The translations under genes and the position numbers were made by a program. DNA of 64,000 nt. Origin: JALZKA01 sp963786495 (GTDB lineage: Bacteria > Actinomycetota > Thermoleophilia > Solirubrobacterales > 70-9). The notes under the pieces are model-generated. The model was given only the letters and a program-made list of their open reading frames with translations, had not been told where the DNA came from and searched no databases. Each line of letters begins with the position of its first letter. Position 1 is the first letter of the stretch. Location of the stretch: assembly GCA_963786495.1 (NCBI GenBank), contig CAWAZL010000001.1, positions 62,001-126,000 on the forward strand, in the 5' to 3' direction. This document shows positions 34,008 to 44,411 of the stretch, piece after piece.

Positions 34008-34283
34008 ATGAGCGCAGTTGGCAGCCAGCGAGTGCCCGGTGGCGTCGTCCACAAGCTTCCCGCAGACCTCCGCGAGGCGCTGGTCGCCAACAGCACGGCA
34101 CTCGAACTCTGGAAAGACATCACGCCCCTGGCGCGCAACGAGTTCATCTGCTGGGTCGAGGACGCGAAGCAGCAGGAAACCCGCGAGCGCCGGATCCGGC
34201 GTACGCATGAGGAGCTGGAGGAAGGAAAGCGCCGGCCTTGCTGCTGGGCAGGGTGCCCGCACCGCGAACGCACCGGTAGCTGA
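34008..34283 (+). CDS. YdeI/OmpD-associated family protein
   Basis: A 91-residue protein: KLPADLREALVANSTALELW, then LARNEFICWVEDAKQQETRE, then RRIRRTHEELEEGKRRPCCW. These follow the small YdeI/OmpD-associated (bacteriocin protection) family, including the RxxRIxxTxEELxxGKRRPCCW ending. Cytoplasmic. The molecular role of the family is not well defined. Confidence 0.85.
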   Translation: MSAVGSQRVPGGVVHKLPADLREALVANSTALELWKDITPLARNEFICWVEDAKQQETRERRIRRTHEELEEGKRRPCCWAGCPHRERTGS

Positions 34284-34390
34284 TGCGGGCCGACTCCGCA
34301 TAGCGAGGTCAAACCGCCTCGGTACGCCGCAAGCGGCTCGTTAGGGGAACCGGCGCATCCCACGCTGGGACTCGGTACAAAGCCTCCGTC

Positions 34391-36670
34391 GTGGGGATTC
34401 CTGGCGCACATCTACGGCCGCTGCTTGCGGTGGCGGCCACGCTCGGCGCACTTTTCTTTGCCGCGCCCGCCAGCGCCGGCTCCGACCCCGGCTACGAGGC
34501 CCGGGGAAGCGTTGAGCAGGTCTATGCAACCGGCCTCGAGTCCGGGCAGATGGTCGACCTCATCAAGGGCGGCGAGACCATTGAGACCAACAAGGCGACG
34601 GCCGAAGGCGGGGTGCTCTTCCGCCACTTGACGCCCGGGGGCGGCTACGTGGTCCATCCAGCTGGCTTTGACCCCTCGGACGAGCTCACGGTCCTCAAGA
34701 ACAAGTCTGCTCCGCCCGACCAGTCCATCTACGACCAGGAACTCGAGTCTCAGGGCTACCAGTACCTGGAGACCCGAGACGGGACGAAGCTTGCGATCAA
34801 CGTCCACCCGCCGACCGACATCACGGACGTGCTGCCTCTGCCGATCCCGTTCCCGGACATCCCAGTCGATGCTGAGCTGCCGACCCTGATCGAGTACTCG
34901 GGCTACGCGACCGGCCGCCCGGGCCAGCCCGAGAGCGGGATCGCGATCATCGGCAACTTGATGGGCTTCAGGGTCGTCGACGTGAGCATGCGCGGGACCG
35001 GCTGTTCCGGAGGTGCCTTCGACTTCTTCGAGCCGCTTCAAAGCCTCGACGGCTACGACGTGGTCGAGACGGTCGCGCGCCAGCCCTGGGTCAAGGGCGA
35101 TCCGGGCCTGATGGGCATCTCGTACGGCGGGATCTCTCAGCTCTTCGTCGGCGCGACGCAGCCACCGAGCCTCGCCGCGCTTTCTCCCGTGTCGCTGATC
35201 GACCAGACACAGACCACGCTCTATCCGGGCGGTGTCCTCAATACCGGCTTTGCCTTCGAGTGGGCGCTCGACCGCGTTGCCGAGGCGCTGCCGGCCGGTC
35301 CCGATCAAGGCCAGCCGTACGCGTGGGATCAGATTCAGGCGGGAGACCAGACCTGCGCGGACAACCAGGCGATGCATGGCGAGGCGCGCAATCTCCTGCA
35401 GAAGATCAAGGCCAACCGCCACTACCGCCCGAAGGTCGCCGATCCGCTCTCGCCGACCACATTCGCGCACAAGATCGAAGCCCCGACCTTCCTCGCCTGC
35501 CAGTGGACAGATGAACAGACGGGCGGGCACTGCCCGACTCTCGCCGATGCGATGTCGGAAAACGAAGACGCCTACTTCACCTTCACGAACGGGACCCACG
35601 TCGACTCGCTCGCGCCGGAGACCTTCAACAAGTATTTCGACTTCCTCAAGCTCTTCGTCGCCAAGGAGAATCCGCTGCTCTGGTCGCCGATCGTCAAGGC
35701 GGGGGCGCCCGTCCTCTACGAGGAAGCGTTCGGCATCAGCGGCATGACTATGCCCGACGACCCGATTCAGCAGCAGCCCACCTACGAGGCCGCGCTTGCT
35801 GCGTTCGAGGCGCAGCAGCCCGTCCGCATCCTCTTCGACAACGGCGCCGGCGGCTCCGAGCCCGGGCAGCCCTACCCGGCTTACGAGGAGTCGTTCGACG
35901 AATGGCCCGTTCCAGGGCTCAAGGGCCGCTCGTTCTTCTTCGCCAAGAAGGGCAAGCTCAGGGAAAAGAAGTCCAAGCGCCCGGGCGCCGACGGCTTCAC
36001 CTGGGACACGAGCGCGCGGCCGGCAACCAACTTCACAGGCGACACTGGTTCCGGCGCGGGTGGCATCTGGACAGCCCTACCCGATTACGAGTGGTCGCAG
36101 CCTGCCGAGGGGAACGCCCTCTCCTACGTCTCGAAGCCCCTCGCTGAAGACACGACGGTGCTTGGCAACGGTTACGTGCGTGCGTGGGTGCGATCGTCGA
36201 AGTCGAACGTCGATCTCCAAGCGACAGTGACCGAGGTGCGACCCGACGAACTCGAGACCTTCGTCCAGGGCGGGTGGCTGCGCGGCAACATGCGCAAGCT
36301 CGACAAGGAGAAGAGCACCAAGCTCTCACCAGTGCTGAGCTTGCGTAAATCGGACGTTCAGCCCTTGCCCGACGACCGCTTCGTCAAGGTGACGATCCCG
36401 CTCTACTACCAAGGCCACTCGTATCGCGCCGGCTCGCGCATACGTGTGCTGATCTCGGCCGTTGGCGGTGACCAGCCGATCTGGGCGTTCGCAAAGGCGC
36501 GGCCAAAGGGCACGGCCGACGTTGATGTCGCCTTCGGCAAGAGCCAGAAGTCGAAGCTGGTGCTGCCCACCGTTCCCGGCATGGAGGTGCCAGACGAGCT
36601 TCCGCCATGCCCCGGCCTTCGCGGCGAACCCTGCCGCGACTACGTGCCGTTCGAAAACGCCGCGCCCTGA
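34391..36670 (+). CDS. Secreted CocE/NonD-family hydrolase (X-Pro dipeptidyl-peptidase-like)
   Basis: The 759-residue protein begins with a signal peptide (residues about 1-29, ending APASA). It has an alpha/beta-hydrolase core with the nucleophile Ser244 in GISYGGISQ and an upstream VVDVSMRGTGCSGGAFDFFE oxyanion region. The C-terminal jelly-roll domain contains VRAWVRSSKSNVDLQATVTE and YRAGSRIRVLIS. This is the S15/CocE family (acyl esterases and X-prolyl dipeptidyl peptidases). Secretion suggests breakdown of extracellular peptides or esters. The start is GTG. Confidence 0.9.
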   Translation: MGIPGAHLRPLLAVAATLGALFFAAPASAGSDPGYEARGSVEQVYATGLESGQMVDLIKGGETIETNKATAEGGVLFRHLTPGGGYVVHPAGFDPSDELTVLKNKSAPPDQSIYDQELESQGYQYLETRDGTKLAINVHPPTDITDVLPLPIPFPDIPVDAELPTLIEYSGYATGRPGQPESGIAIIGNLMGFRVVDVSMRGTGCSGGAFDFFEPLQSLDGYDVVETVARQPWVKGDPGLMGISYGGISQLFVGATQPPSLAALSPVSLIDQTQTTLYPGGVLNTGFAFEWALDRVAEALPAGPDQGQPYAWDQIQAGDQTCADNQAMHGEARNLLQKIKANRHYRPKVADPLSPTTFAHKIEAPTFLACQWTDEQTGGHCPTLADAMSENEDAYFTFTNGTHVDSLAPETFNKYFDFLKLFVAKENPLLWSPIVKAGAPVLYEEAFGISGMTMPDDPIQQQPTYEAALAAFEAQQPVRILFDNGAGGSEPGQPYPAYEESFDEWPVPGLKGRSFFFAKKGKLREKKSKRPGADGFTWDTSARPATNFTGDTGSGAGGIWTALPDYEWSQPAEGNALSYVSKPLAEDTTVLGNGYVRAWVRSSKSNVDLQATVTEVRPDELETFVQGGWLRGNMRKLDKEKSTKLSPVLSLRKSDVQPLPDDRFVKVTIPLYYQGHSYRAGSRIRVLISAVGGDQPIWAFAKARPKGTADVDVAFGKSQKSKLVLPTVPGMEVPDELPPCPGLRGEPCRDYVPFENAAP

Positions 36671-36706
36671 CGCACACGAGCCGGATTCGCTGATAGCTTT
36701 CCGCCC

Positions 36707-39099
36707 ATGAACGGGGGACGTTCGCGGGGGAACACCGGTCGTATAGCCCGGCTGATGGTTGCTTTGAGCGCTTCGGCTGCGCTTGCGAGCGCCGCACTCG
36801 CCGGAGCGGCTGAGAGCGAGGCCCTCCCGGGACTGCAGCCGGTCGACGACGGCGCAACCCAGCAGGAGAAACTCTGGGTCCCAGGCGAGGTAGTGGTCAG
36901 GTTCGAGCCGGGCGTGAGCAGCGGCGATCGAGCGGCGCGCCGGGGACAGCGTCGACGCGGAATCCGCGACCGGCCCTCTCGATCAGCCGGGCGACGCTGG
37001 TGGAGCTCGGAGACGGCGTAAGCGTGGGCGAGGCCGTGACCGAATTGACCCAAGACCCCGCTGTCGACTTCGCCGAGCCGAACTATCTCTATCACCAGGA
37101 TTCGGTCCCGAACGATCCGTTCTTCGGCCAGCTGTGGGGCCTTGACAACACGGGCCAGACGGTGTCGGTGCCAGGGGTCGTAACGCCGACCGACACGGCG
37201 GGCACCGCGGATGCCGACATCGACGCGCCCGAAGGTTGGGACGTCGCGCCGGTCGAGGGTGGCGACGCGCGTGACGTAGTGGTCGCGATCGTCGACTCGG
37301 GTATCGACTACGAGCACCCGGACCTCGCGCCCAACATGTGGCACAACCCCGGCGAGATCCCCGGCAACAGTCTCGATGACGACGCAAACGGCTTCGTCGA
37401 CGACGAGTTCGGCTACGACTTCAAGAACACGTTCTCGCGGCCGGGTCCCAACCCCTGTACTGACGCGGTTCCGCCAGCCTGCGCCGACTCGGATCCGATC
37501 GACGACAGCCAGGTCAACCACGGCACGCACGTCGCAGGCACCGTGGGGGCGCGCGGCGGCGACAACTACGGCGTGACGGGCGTGGCGCAGCGCGTGCAGC
37601 TGATGGCGGTCAAGGTCTTCGATCAGCTCGACGCGTCGTCGAACGTGTCGGTTGGCAATGCCTTCGACTACGCCGGCGACAACGGCGCCCAGATCGTGAA
37701 CGCGAGCCTCGGTGGCGGCTGTCCGTCGGCACTTCAGGCAGCCGCGATCCAGTCGCATCCCGACGTGCTGTTCGTGGTCTCCGCGGGTAACGGCGGCGCG
37801 AACGGCGTGGGAGATAACAACGACGTCAACGATGACGCGGACGCCGAGCTCAGCCCCGACGACTGCAACGACGGCGCTGACCCGGCGAACGCCAATGAGC
37901 ATCCGGGGCAGTACCCCTGCAACTTCAACGCCGGCCCTGAGGCGGCCGCCTATGCCGGCCCGGCCCATGACTTCACCAACGTCATGTGCGTCGCAGCCTC
38001 GAAGAGCGACGACACTCGCGCTCCCTTCTCGAACTATGGCGCGACCTCGGTGCAGATCGCTGCGCCCGGCTTCGACACGCTCTCGACCCAGCCGAAGTAC
38101 GCCCCGAAGCTCGCTGAGAACGCCGAGAACCCGGGCTTCGACACCCGCCTCGTAAGCATCCCTGGTGGCACTCCGATCACCTCATTGACCAGTACCGACT
38201 GGCGCCGCGTGGCCGGGGTCAAGGGCAGCTTCTCCATGAGCGAATCGGACTTCCCGGGCACGAACTACTCGGCAGCGGACAACGCCAAGGGGTTCCGCCC
38301 CGCTTCGACAGTGGACCTGACGGGCGAGACCGGATGCCATATCGAGTGGACCTATGACGTGGGGATTACTGACCTCCAGGACTTCGTCGCGCTGCGTCCG
38401 ATCGACAACGGGGTCTCGATTCCCATCGCACAGGGATGGAGGGGCACGAGCACTTTCCGCCAGACGCCCGCAGTCCCTGAGCTGAACGGCAAGACGCAGG
38501 CGAACTGGCAGGTGACCTTCACCGCGGATGGCGACGCAGACGTCGGTGAGGGCTCGCGCGTCGACGACGTGACGCTGATGTGCCTCGGGGGCAGCTACAC
38601 GCCGGCCGCGATCGGGATGCCGATCCAGGGCACGCACAAGTTCCTGAACGGAACCTCGATGGCCACTCCGCACGTCGCCGGCGCGGCGGCGCTGATGCTT
38701 GCGAAGGCGCCCGACCTTGAACCGCACGAAGTCATCACGATCTTGGGGGCCACCGGCGACCCCAACACCGCGTTCGCGAGTAACGGATCAACGCCGGTCG
38801 CATTCGGCACCCGCCTCAACCTTCGCAACGCGCTCACCTTCGGGAGCCCGGCGCCCACCATCGACATCACCAAGGGTCCTTCGGGGAAGACGACGAGGAA
38901 GAGGGCGAAGTTCGAGTTCACGCTGAGCGAGCCGGGCACTACTACCTGCAAGCTCGACTCCGAGCCTGCCGAAGACTGCACCTCGCCACGCACGGTGAAG
39001 GTGAAAGAGGGCAAGCACAAATTCACGATCACGGCGAGCGACGATTTCGGCAACGTCGAAACCGAGTCTCAGTCCTGGAAGTACAAGAAGAAGCAGTAG
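36707..39099 (+). CDS. Secreted subtilisin-like serine protease (frame break near residue 75)
   Basis: The first part (36707 to about 36935) encodes a signal peptide and the start of an inhibitor-type propeptide (WVPGEVVVRFEPGVSSGD). The frame then changes at 36940-36985 (expected continuation ARDSVDAESATGL, ISRATLVELGDG). From about 37000 the reading frame is intact to 39099. The catalytic triad is present: Asp in VAIVDSGIDYEHPDL, His in NHGTHVAGTVGA and Ser in NGTSMATPHVAGA. A domain of about 200 residues is inserted between the His and Ser regions (around 37990-38620). The last 75 residues repeat the GKHKFTITA-type domain seen on the beta-propeller protein. A single local frame error is the likeliest explanation for the break. 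Confidence 0.85.
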
Positions 39100-39112
39100 C
39101 GCGGCCCGGTCC

Positions 39113-41107
39113 TTAGAAGGACAATCGGAGGGGTCGCAGCGTCGTCTCGTCGCCGGCTCCCTCGATCTCAAGAACGGCGACCTCGTTGTCGCCCGGCTGG
39201 ATGAGCTTCGGCGGCACCATCGCCGAGAACTCGATCCCGTGCTCTCCGTCGTAGCTGTACGTGGTGGCGGCCACCCGCCCGTTTAGGGCAACGGCCAGAG
39301 GCTGGCCCGAGTCGAGTCCGGACAGGTCTCCCGCGATCCTGGCGGGAGTGAGCGACAACTCCGGGTCGAAGTTCTGGACCTCTGTCCCGTCGATGACCGA
39401 CGCGTCGGCCGCGGCCTCCTGGCCCAAATATGCCTCGACCGGACGCCCGTGAAGCTCGGGGCTCGGGCCGATCGCATAGAGGCTGGTGTTGCCGTCGCCG
39501 AGCGCTTCGATCCGCCGCTCGAGCGCTTCGTCGCGGCCCTCGGCAAACTCGGCCGGGGTCAGCTCGAGCTCGCCTCCCCGCAGATTCTCGATCTGGAGCG
39601 GGCGATCGGGATCGAGGCCGTCGAACAAAGACACCCCGTCCACATCCCAAGGGATCTCGGCGCCGATACCGTCGGCAATGGTCGGCACAACGTCGATGGT
39701 TCGCGCCGGATCATCGTTGATCTCGCCCTTGCGCTGGCGCGGCTCCTTGACGAAAAGTGGCACCGACATGATGTCGGCAGCGTTTGTCTCGGTTGCGTCT
39801 CGCCGCTGGTCGCCGGCCCGGAAGGAGACGCCGTGGTCCGCGGCGACGACGATCATTGAGCTCTCGTACAGCCCGGTCTCGCGAAGTTTCGAGAGCAGGT
39901 CGCCCAGGAGCCTGTCCGTGAATTCGAGCTGGAGGAAGAAGCGCTGCTCATGCTGGAGGACGTCCCAGTCGTCGTCGACCCATGCCTCGAGACCGCCCAG
40001 CTCGGCGTCCGCGCCGACGGTGTCCGAGTAACTCTCCCCCGATGGCAGGTACCTCCACGACTTGTGCGGCAAGAGCACGTGGAGGTAGTGGAGGACCGGC
40101 CCGCTTGCCGGCTCGATCTCCTCGACGAAGGTCGCGAACTGGCCGTTGCGGGTGACCGCGCCGCTCTCGCGCGGACTCGAGATTCCGAGTCGCTTGGCAT
40201 CGGGAACCGAGACGTACCCAAGGATTGACGGGATCGTGGCAAGGATGGAACCGAGCCCGCCCTCGTCGAGGCTTTCGGTCGCCCCCTCGCACAGGCTGTC
40301 CGGGCAGAGGTTCGTCCACGGCTCCGAGACGTGCATGTCGTAGCCCGAACCCAGCAGCGTGAAGAGCGAGCGCGGATGGTCGCCATAGGTGGCCAGGCTG
40401 TCGAGGGGCGCGTTGATCCCGGTCGCGAGCGTCGGGACGGCGAGCTCGGTGTCGCTCCGCGACGTCGTTGCGTTGCGATACCAGGTCGCGTCATCTGCCA
40501 GCGCCGCGAAGTTCGGGAACCGCTTCTGATCGATGCGTCCCTTCGAGTTCATCAGCGCGTAGCCGGGAAGCTCGTCGAAGACGACCATTACCACCGGTGC
40601 GCGGGCATCTGGCTGCGACGGCCCTTCGACGTCGCCCTCACCCGCGAACACGAGCCCTGAGACGGGAGTCAAGAGGAAGACGAACGCCAGGATGATCGGC
40701 GGCAGTGGGGCAAGCGCCGAGACCACGGAGCGTGCGCCTTCCGCTCGTGCGTAGGCGATCGCGGCTGCGGCCCCTGCGGTGAGCACCAGCGGGATCTGGA
40801 GCTCGAGCCTCAAACCCAGGGGGTAGAGCGCCTCCGAGAGGATCAGCGCGCTCAGCGCGCCGATCATGACTACGTGCACTACCCAGCCGACGCGGTCGCT
40901 GATCGCAGAAACGAGCAATCCGGCAAGCGCGAGCGCGAGCGGCACGGCCACCACGATGATCAGCGCGACCGCCACGATGTCGCCGCCGCTCGCCCCGCGC
41001 CCGATGAAGAACTGGGCGTCTGTGACCAGCAGGACCGGCGCCGCGGCAAGGGCTGCGAGCACGAAGATGTGGAGAGCTCGCTTGCGCAGTGATTCCGGTG
41101 GGTGCAC
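39113..41107 (-). CDS. Membrane-anchored sulfatase/alkaline phosphatase-fold protein
   Basis: The 664-residue protein has four to five transmembrane segments in residues 1-160 and then an extracellular sulfatase-type domain. This begins with APVVMVVFDELPGYALMNSKG, where Asp-Glu at the first metal site and the following residues replace the usual CxPSR. It also contains IVVAADHGVSF, the second metal motif. Lipoteichoic acid synthase-type and phosphoglycerol transferase enzymes share this layout. The role is probably transfer or removal of a phosphate or phosphoglycerol group at the cell surface. The gene is divergent from the small membrane protein and methyltransferase genes. Confidence 0.82.
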   Translation of the reverse strand: MHPPESLRKRALHIFVLAALAAAPVLLVTDAQFFIGRGASGGDIVAVALIIVVAVPLALALAGLLVSAISDRVGWVVHVVMIGALSALILSEALYPLGLRLELQIPLVLTAGAAAAIAYARAEGARSVVSALAPLPPIILAFVFLLTPVSGLVFAGEGDVEGPSQPDARAPVVMVVFDELPGYALMNSKGRIDQKRFPNFAALADDATWYRNATTSRSDTELAVPTLATGINAPLDSLATYGDHPRSLFTLLGSGYDMHVSEPWTNLCPDSLCEGATESLDEGGLGSILATIPSILGYVSVPDAKRLGISSPRESGAVTRNGQFATFVEEIEPASGPVLHYLHVLLPHKSWRYLPSGESYSDTVGADAELGGLEAWVDDDWDVLQHEQRFFLQLEFTDRLLGDLLSKLRETGLYESSMIVVAADHGVSFRAGDQRRDATETNAADIMSVPLFVKEPRQRKGEINDDPARTIDVVPTIADGIGAEIPWDVDGVSLFDGLDPDRPLQIENLRGGELELTPAEFAEGRDEALERRIEALGDGNTSLYAIGPSPELHGRPVEAYLGQEAAADASVIDGTEVQNFDPELSLTPARIAGDLSGLDSGQPLAVALNGRVAATTYSYDGEHGIEFSAMVPPKLIQPGDNEVAVLEIEGAGDETTLRPLRLSF

Positions 41108-41145
41108 GGCCGCTATTGTGAAGATGTGGTGGAAGTGGAGACCAA

Positions 41146-41346
41146 GTGAGCCTGTTTGCGTATCTCGATCCCGGTAGCGGCAGCGTCCTGCTGCAGGCCC
41201 TGCTCGGCGGCGTCGCCGCGCTCGCCATCACCGGAAAGCTCTGGTGGCACCGCCTTCTGACCTTCCTGCGGATCCGCAAGGATCCGGCAGATTCGCCCGA
41301 GGCTGCGCCCCCCTCAGACGAGCCCGAGTCGAACCGAGCCTCGTAG
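41146..41346 (+). CDS. Small membrane protein (YLDPGSGS type)
   Basis: A 66-residue protein with LFAYLDPGSGSVLLQALLGG followed by a transmembrane helix, a basic patch (RLLTFLRIRKD) and an acidic, Pro-rich tail. I know this short protein type from many bacteria, where it sits next to sulfatase-fold and methyltransferase genes for surface polysaccharides; no molecular function is established. GTG 41146 follows GGAAGTGGAG. It is 38 bases from the divergent sulfatase-fold gene. Confidence 0.75.
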   Translation: MSLFAYLDPGSGSVLLQALLGGVAALAITGKLWWHRLLTFLRIRKDPADSPEAAPPSDEPESNRAS

Positions 41347-41360
41347 AGCCGACCGCGGAG

Positions 41361-42759
41361 TTGGCCCCGCACCCTGAAGCAGAGCCCGGGTCGTTCAGGG
41401 ACCCGGACAGCCGCGTGTTCCGCGACGGGGATGACGTTCTGCGCTCGCTATCAGTGAGTGGGCTCGAGGACTGGGAGCAACTTGCGGGGACGCGCTTCTT
41501 TGAGGCCATGCAGGACGCCGGGAAGATCGTGCGCACCGACCGGCTTGACGCTACGGCGCCGAACGCGCTCAAGGACTTCGCCGCGGCCGCGACCCTCCGT
41601 CACGAGCGCATCCCCTTCGTCTCCTACCCCTACGAATGGCCTTTCTCGATGCTTCGCGACGCAGCGTTGCTGGAGCTCGAGCTCCTGCGGGCCGCGCTCG
41701 CCGAGGACATGATCGTGAAAGACGCCTCGCCCTACAACGTCCAGTGGCAGGGCTCGCGGCCGGTGTTCATAGACGTCGGCTCGTTCGAGCGCATCGGAGC
41801 GGGAGAGCCCTGGGCCGGGTACCGCCAGTTCTGCACCCTGTTCCTCTATCCGCTCATGCTCCAGGCCTACGCCGGCCTTCCCTTTCAGCCGTGGCTGCGC
41901 GGCTCGCTTGAGGGGATCGAGCCGGCAGAGGCTCGCGCGATTCTTCGCGGGCGCCGGCGCTTTCGCCGCGGGGTCTTGACCCACGTCGTTCTCCACGCGC
42001 GGCTCGAGAGTCGGGAGGGAGATCGCGACACCCGCTCTGAGGTCAAACGGGCGGGCTTTCGCAAGGAGATGATCGAGGCCAATGCCGCGGGGCTCGAAAA
42101 ACTCGTGCGGAGGCTCGACTGGGGCTCAGGTGAGACCGCCTGGTCAGGCTATGGCGAGCGGAGCCATTACGAGACGGACGAGCTCGAGCGCAAGGACCGC
42201 TTCGTCGGCGAGGCCTGTGCATCACGCAAGCCGGGGCTGGCCTGGGACCTGGGCTGCAACGACGGGCGCTACTCGCGGATCGCCGCCGACCACGGCGCCT
42301 ATGTGGTTGCCGTGGACGGTGATCACGCCAGCGTCGACGCGCTCTACCGCAACCTGCGCTCTGAAGGCGACGAGCGGATCCTGCCCCTTGTCATGGATCT
42401 CGCCGATCCCTCTCCGGCCAGGGGCTGGCGGGGCGTCGAGCGGACCCGGCTCGAGGACCGCGGCCGGACCCGACCTCATTCTTTGCCTGGCCCTCATCCA
42501 CCACCTCTCGATCGCCGCGAACGTCCCATTGGCCGATGTCGTCGATTGGCTGGCGAGCCTGGGCGGAGGGCTCGTCGTCGAGTTCGCCGGCCGCGATGAC
42601 GCGATGGTGCAGCGGCTCCTGAGGCGCAAGAAGGACGACGCCCACCCCGACTACAACGCCGAGAACTTCGAGCGGCTGCTCGCCGAGCGCTTTGAGATCT
42701 CGCGGCGCGAGCCGCTCGCGTCCGGGCTGCGCACGCTTTACGAGGCGCAGCCGCGGTGA
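41361..42759 (+). CDS. SAM-dependent methyltransferase, NoeA-like (one frame break)
   Basis: The protein opens with SRVFRDGDDVLRSLS and a large N-terminal domain (YPYEWPFSMLRDAALLELEL; VKDASPYNVQWQGSRPVFID), then the methyltransferase core with LAWDLGCNDGRYSRIAADHG and a conserved VVAVDGDHASVDALYRN. Near 42470 the frame changes, after which LILCLALIHHLSIAANVPLA and the C-terminus are in the neighbouring frame up to 42759. This layout is that of NoeA-type proteins found in polysaccharide and nodulation-factor loci. The TTG at 41361 is a tentative start. The break occurs in a run of GGCCGGACCC and is probably a one-base error. Confidence 0.75.
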
Positions 42760-42808
42760 GGCGACGCGAGCCCTAGTGGGCCCGCGTGTACAGGCACGGG
42801 CTAGCCGG

Positions 42809-43546
42809 CTAAACCCGGCGAAACGAAGACGCGAGCTGGCGCGCGTTCTCGGGGGCGAAGCCTTCCCAGTCGTTGTTGAAGTAGGCGTAGACGTCCGTCT
42901 TCTGGCGCCAGGCGGCGATTCGCCGTCGCCAGGTGTCGATCTCCCCCGGCGCATACTTGCCGCGGATCCCGTGCGCGCCGCGGTGAAAGCGGATGTATGC
43001 CCAAGTCGCTGTGACCTCGCGAGTCACGAACGGGAAGCGGGGATCGTCGCCCGTGACCAGTGCCGCGTCGTGGGCGCGAAGGAGCTCGTAGGTGTCCTTC
43101 TTGAACCACGTCTCGTTTCGGAACTCGAAGCAGTGGCGCCCCGGCCGGTTGTCCAGGACGTTGAGAGCGGTCTCGAGCCGCTCGAGGTCCTGCTTGAAGT
43201 TCGGCGGCAGCTGCCAAAGGACGACCGCGAGCTTCCCCGCCTCCTCCAGCGGCTCGAGGGCCTGGAAAAACCTCATGGAGTACTTCTCGAAGCTGAGGAG
43301 GCGCTTGATGTGCGTCGTGTAGCGGCTGCCCTTGACGGCGAAGCAAAAGCCGTCCGGCGTCTGCTCGGCCCAGCCCTTGACGGCTGCCTCGGTGGGAAGG
43401 CGGTAGAAGGTGTTGTTGATCTCGACCGTGTCGAAGATGGATGAGTAGTGCTCGAGCCAGAGGCGCTGCGGCAGCTTCTCGGGATAGAACGCACCGCGCC
43501 AGTCCTTGTAGACCCAGCCCGAGCAGCCGATCCTGACCGGCCTCAC
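42809..43546 (-). CDS. DUF72 family protein
   Basis: A 245-residue protein with the DUF72 pattern: IGCSGWVYKDWRGAFYPEKL, then FDTVEINNTFYRLPTEAAVK, PDGFCFAVKGSRYTTHIKRL, CFEFRNETWF and VYAYFNNDWEGFAPENA. The family has a TIM-barrel-like fold and unknown activity. Its GTG start overlaps the stop of the upstream metallo-hydrolase gene by 4 bases. Confidence 0.92.
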   Translation of the reverse strand: MRPVRIGCSGWVYKDWRGAFYPEKLPQRLWLEHYSSIFDTVEINNTFYRLPTEAAVKGWAEQTPDGFCFAVKGSRYTTHIKRLLSFEKYSMRFFQALEPLEEAGKLAVVLWQLPPNFKQDLERLETALNVLDNRPGRHCFEFRNETWFKKDTYELLRAHDAALVTGDDPRFPFVTREVTATWAYIRFHRGAHGIRGKYAPGEIDTWRRRIAAWRQKTDVYAYFNNDWEGFAPENARQLASSFRRV

Positions 43547-44403
43547 GCCGCTGCCACCTTGGCCACGTTGTCGCGGTGAACTGTTTCATAAGGGTCGTGG
43601 AACGTGATCGCTCCTTCGGAGAGCTCCTCCGCGACGAACTCCCGCAGTGGCAGGTCGCGCAGGCTCTCTTCGTCGTGGCTCTCGATGAGGCGGCGGATGT
43701 ATGCCTGCGTCGCGCCGATGAACGCCGGCGCGTAGCCACCGTTCGCGATCACGTCCGGGTCACCGTGCGCGGGCAGGATCTGCTCCGACCCGAGCTCCGC
43801 GAGCCGGTCGAGCTCTGAGAGATGCGTGTCGAGCGACTCGGGCTCGTCCACGAAGGTGACGGTGTCCTCCAGCGTGTCGCCGGCGAACAGGATCCGCTCG
43901 GTAGGCAGCCACAAGACGGCCGCATCGTCGGAATGGATGTCGAAGTGGATGAGGTGGGCGTCGCGCGAGCCGATCGTGAGCGAGAGCCGCTCATCGAACG
44001 TTCGAGTGGGAGTCAGCACCGAGTCAATCGGCGGAGGCCCGCTGAGTGAGCCGCTCTCGATCGCCTCGCGGTTTGCCTCGAGATGCCGCGCCGTCCGCTC
44101 GGTCGCGATGACCTCACAGTCGGAGAAGGCGCTCGCGCCTGCGATGTGGTCGAGGTGCCAGTGGCTGAGCACGACCGTGATCTCGCTGACTCCCCGGCGC
44201 TCGAGCTCGGCGCGCATGAACCCCCCGCGATCGGGTGAGGTGTGGGTGTCATAGACGAGTGCGGAGTCACTTTCGACGATCGCGTAGCTCGCGAGGCCCA
44301 GCACGAGGTCGTACTCCACCCAGTTGGCGCCGTCGAGCGTCGCGCCCTCATCGCGGCCGTCGTAAAAGGCGAGGATGCCAGCGCTTGGTTCAAGGACCCG
44401 CAC
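43543..44403 (-). CDS. MBL-fold metallo-hydrolase
   Basis: A 286-residue metallo-beta-lactamase-fold protein with the zinc motif SHWHLDHIAGASAF and later FAGDTLEDTVTFVDEP and LPAHGDPDVI. The substrate is unknown; many such proteins are thiolesterases or lactonases. It lies between a deacetylase-type gene and the DUF72 gene, all on the minus strand with gaps under 10 bases, so the three form an operon. Confidence 0.9.
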   Translation of the reverse strand: MRVLEPSAGILAFYDGRDEGATLDGANWVEYDLVLGLASYAIVESDSALVYDTHTSPDRGGFMRAELERRGVSEITVVLSHWHLDHIAGASAFSDCEVIATERTARHLEANREAIESGSLSGPPPIDSVLTPTRTFDERLSLTIGSRDAHLIHFDIHSDDAAVLWLPTERILFAGDTLEDTVTFVDEPESLDTHLSELDRLAELGSEQILPAHGDPDVIANGGYAPAFIGATQAYIRRLIESHDEESLRDLPLREFVAEELSEGAITFHDPYETVHRDNVAKVAAA

Positions 44404-44411
44404 GGCCGAAC

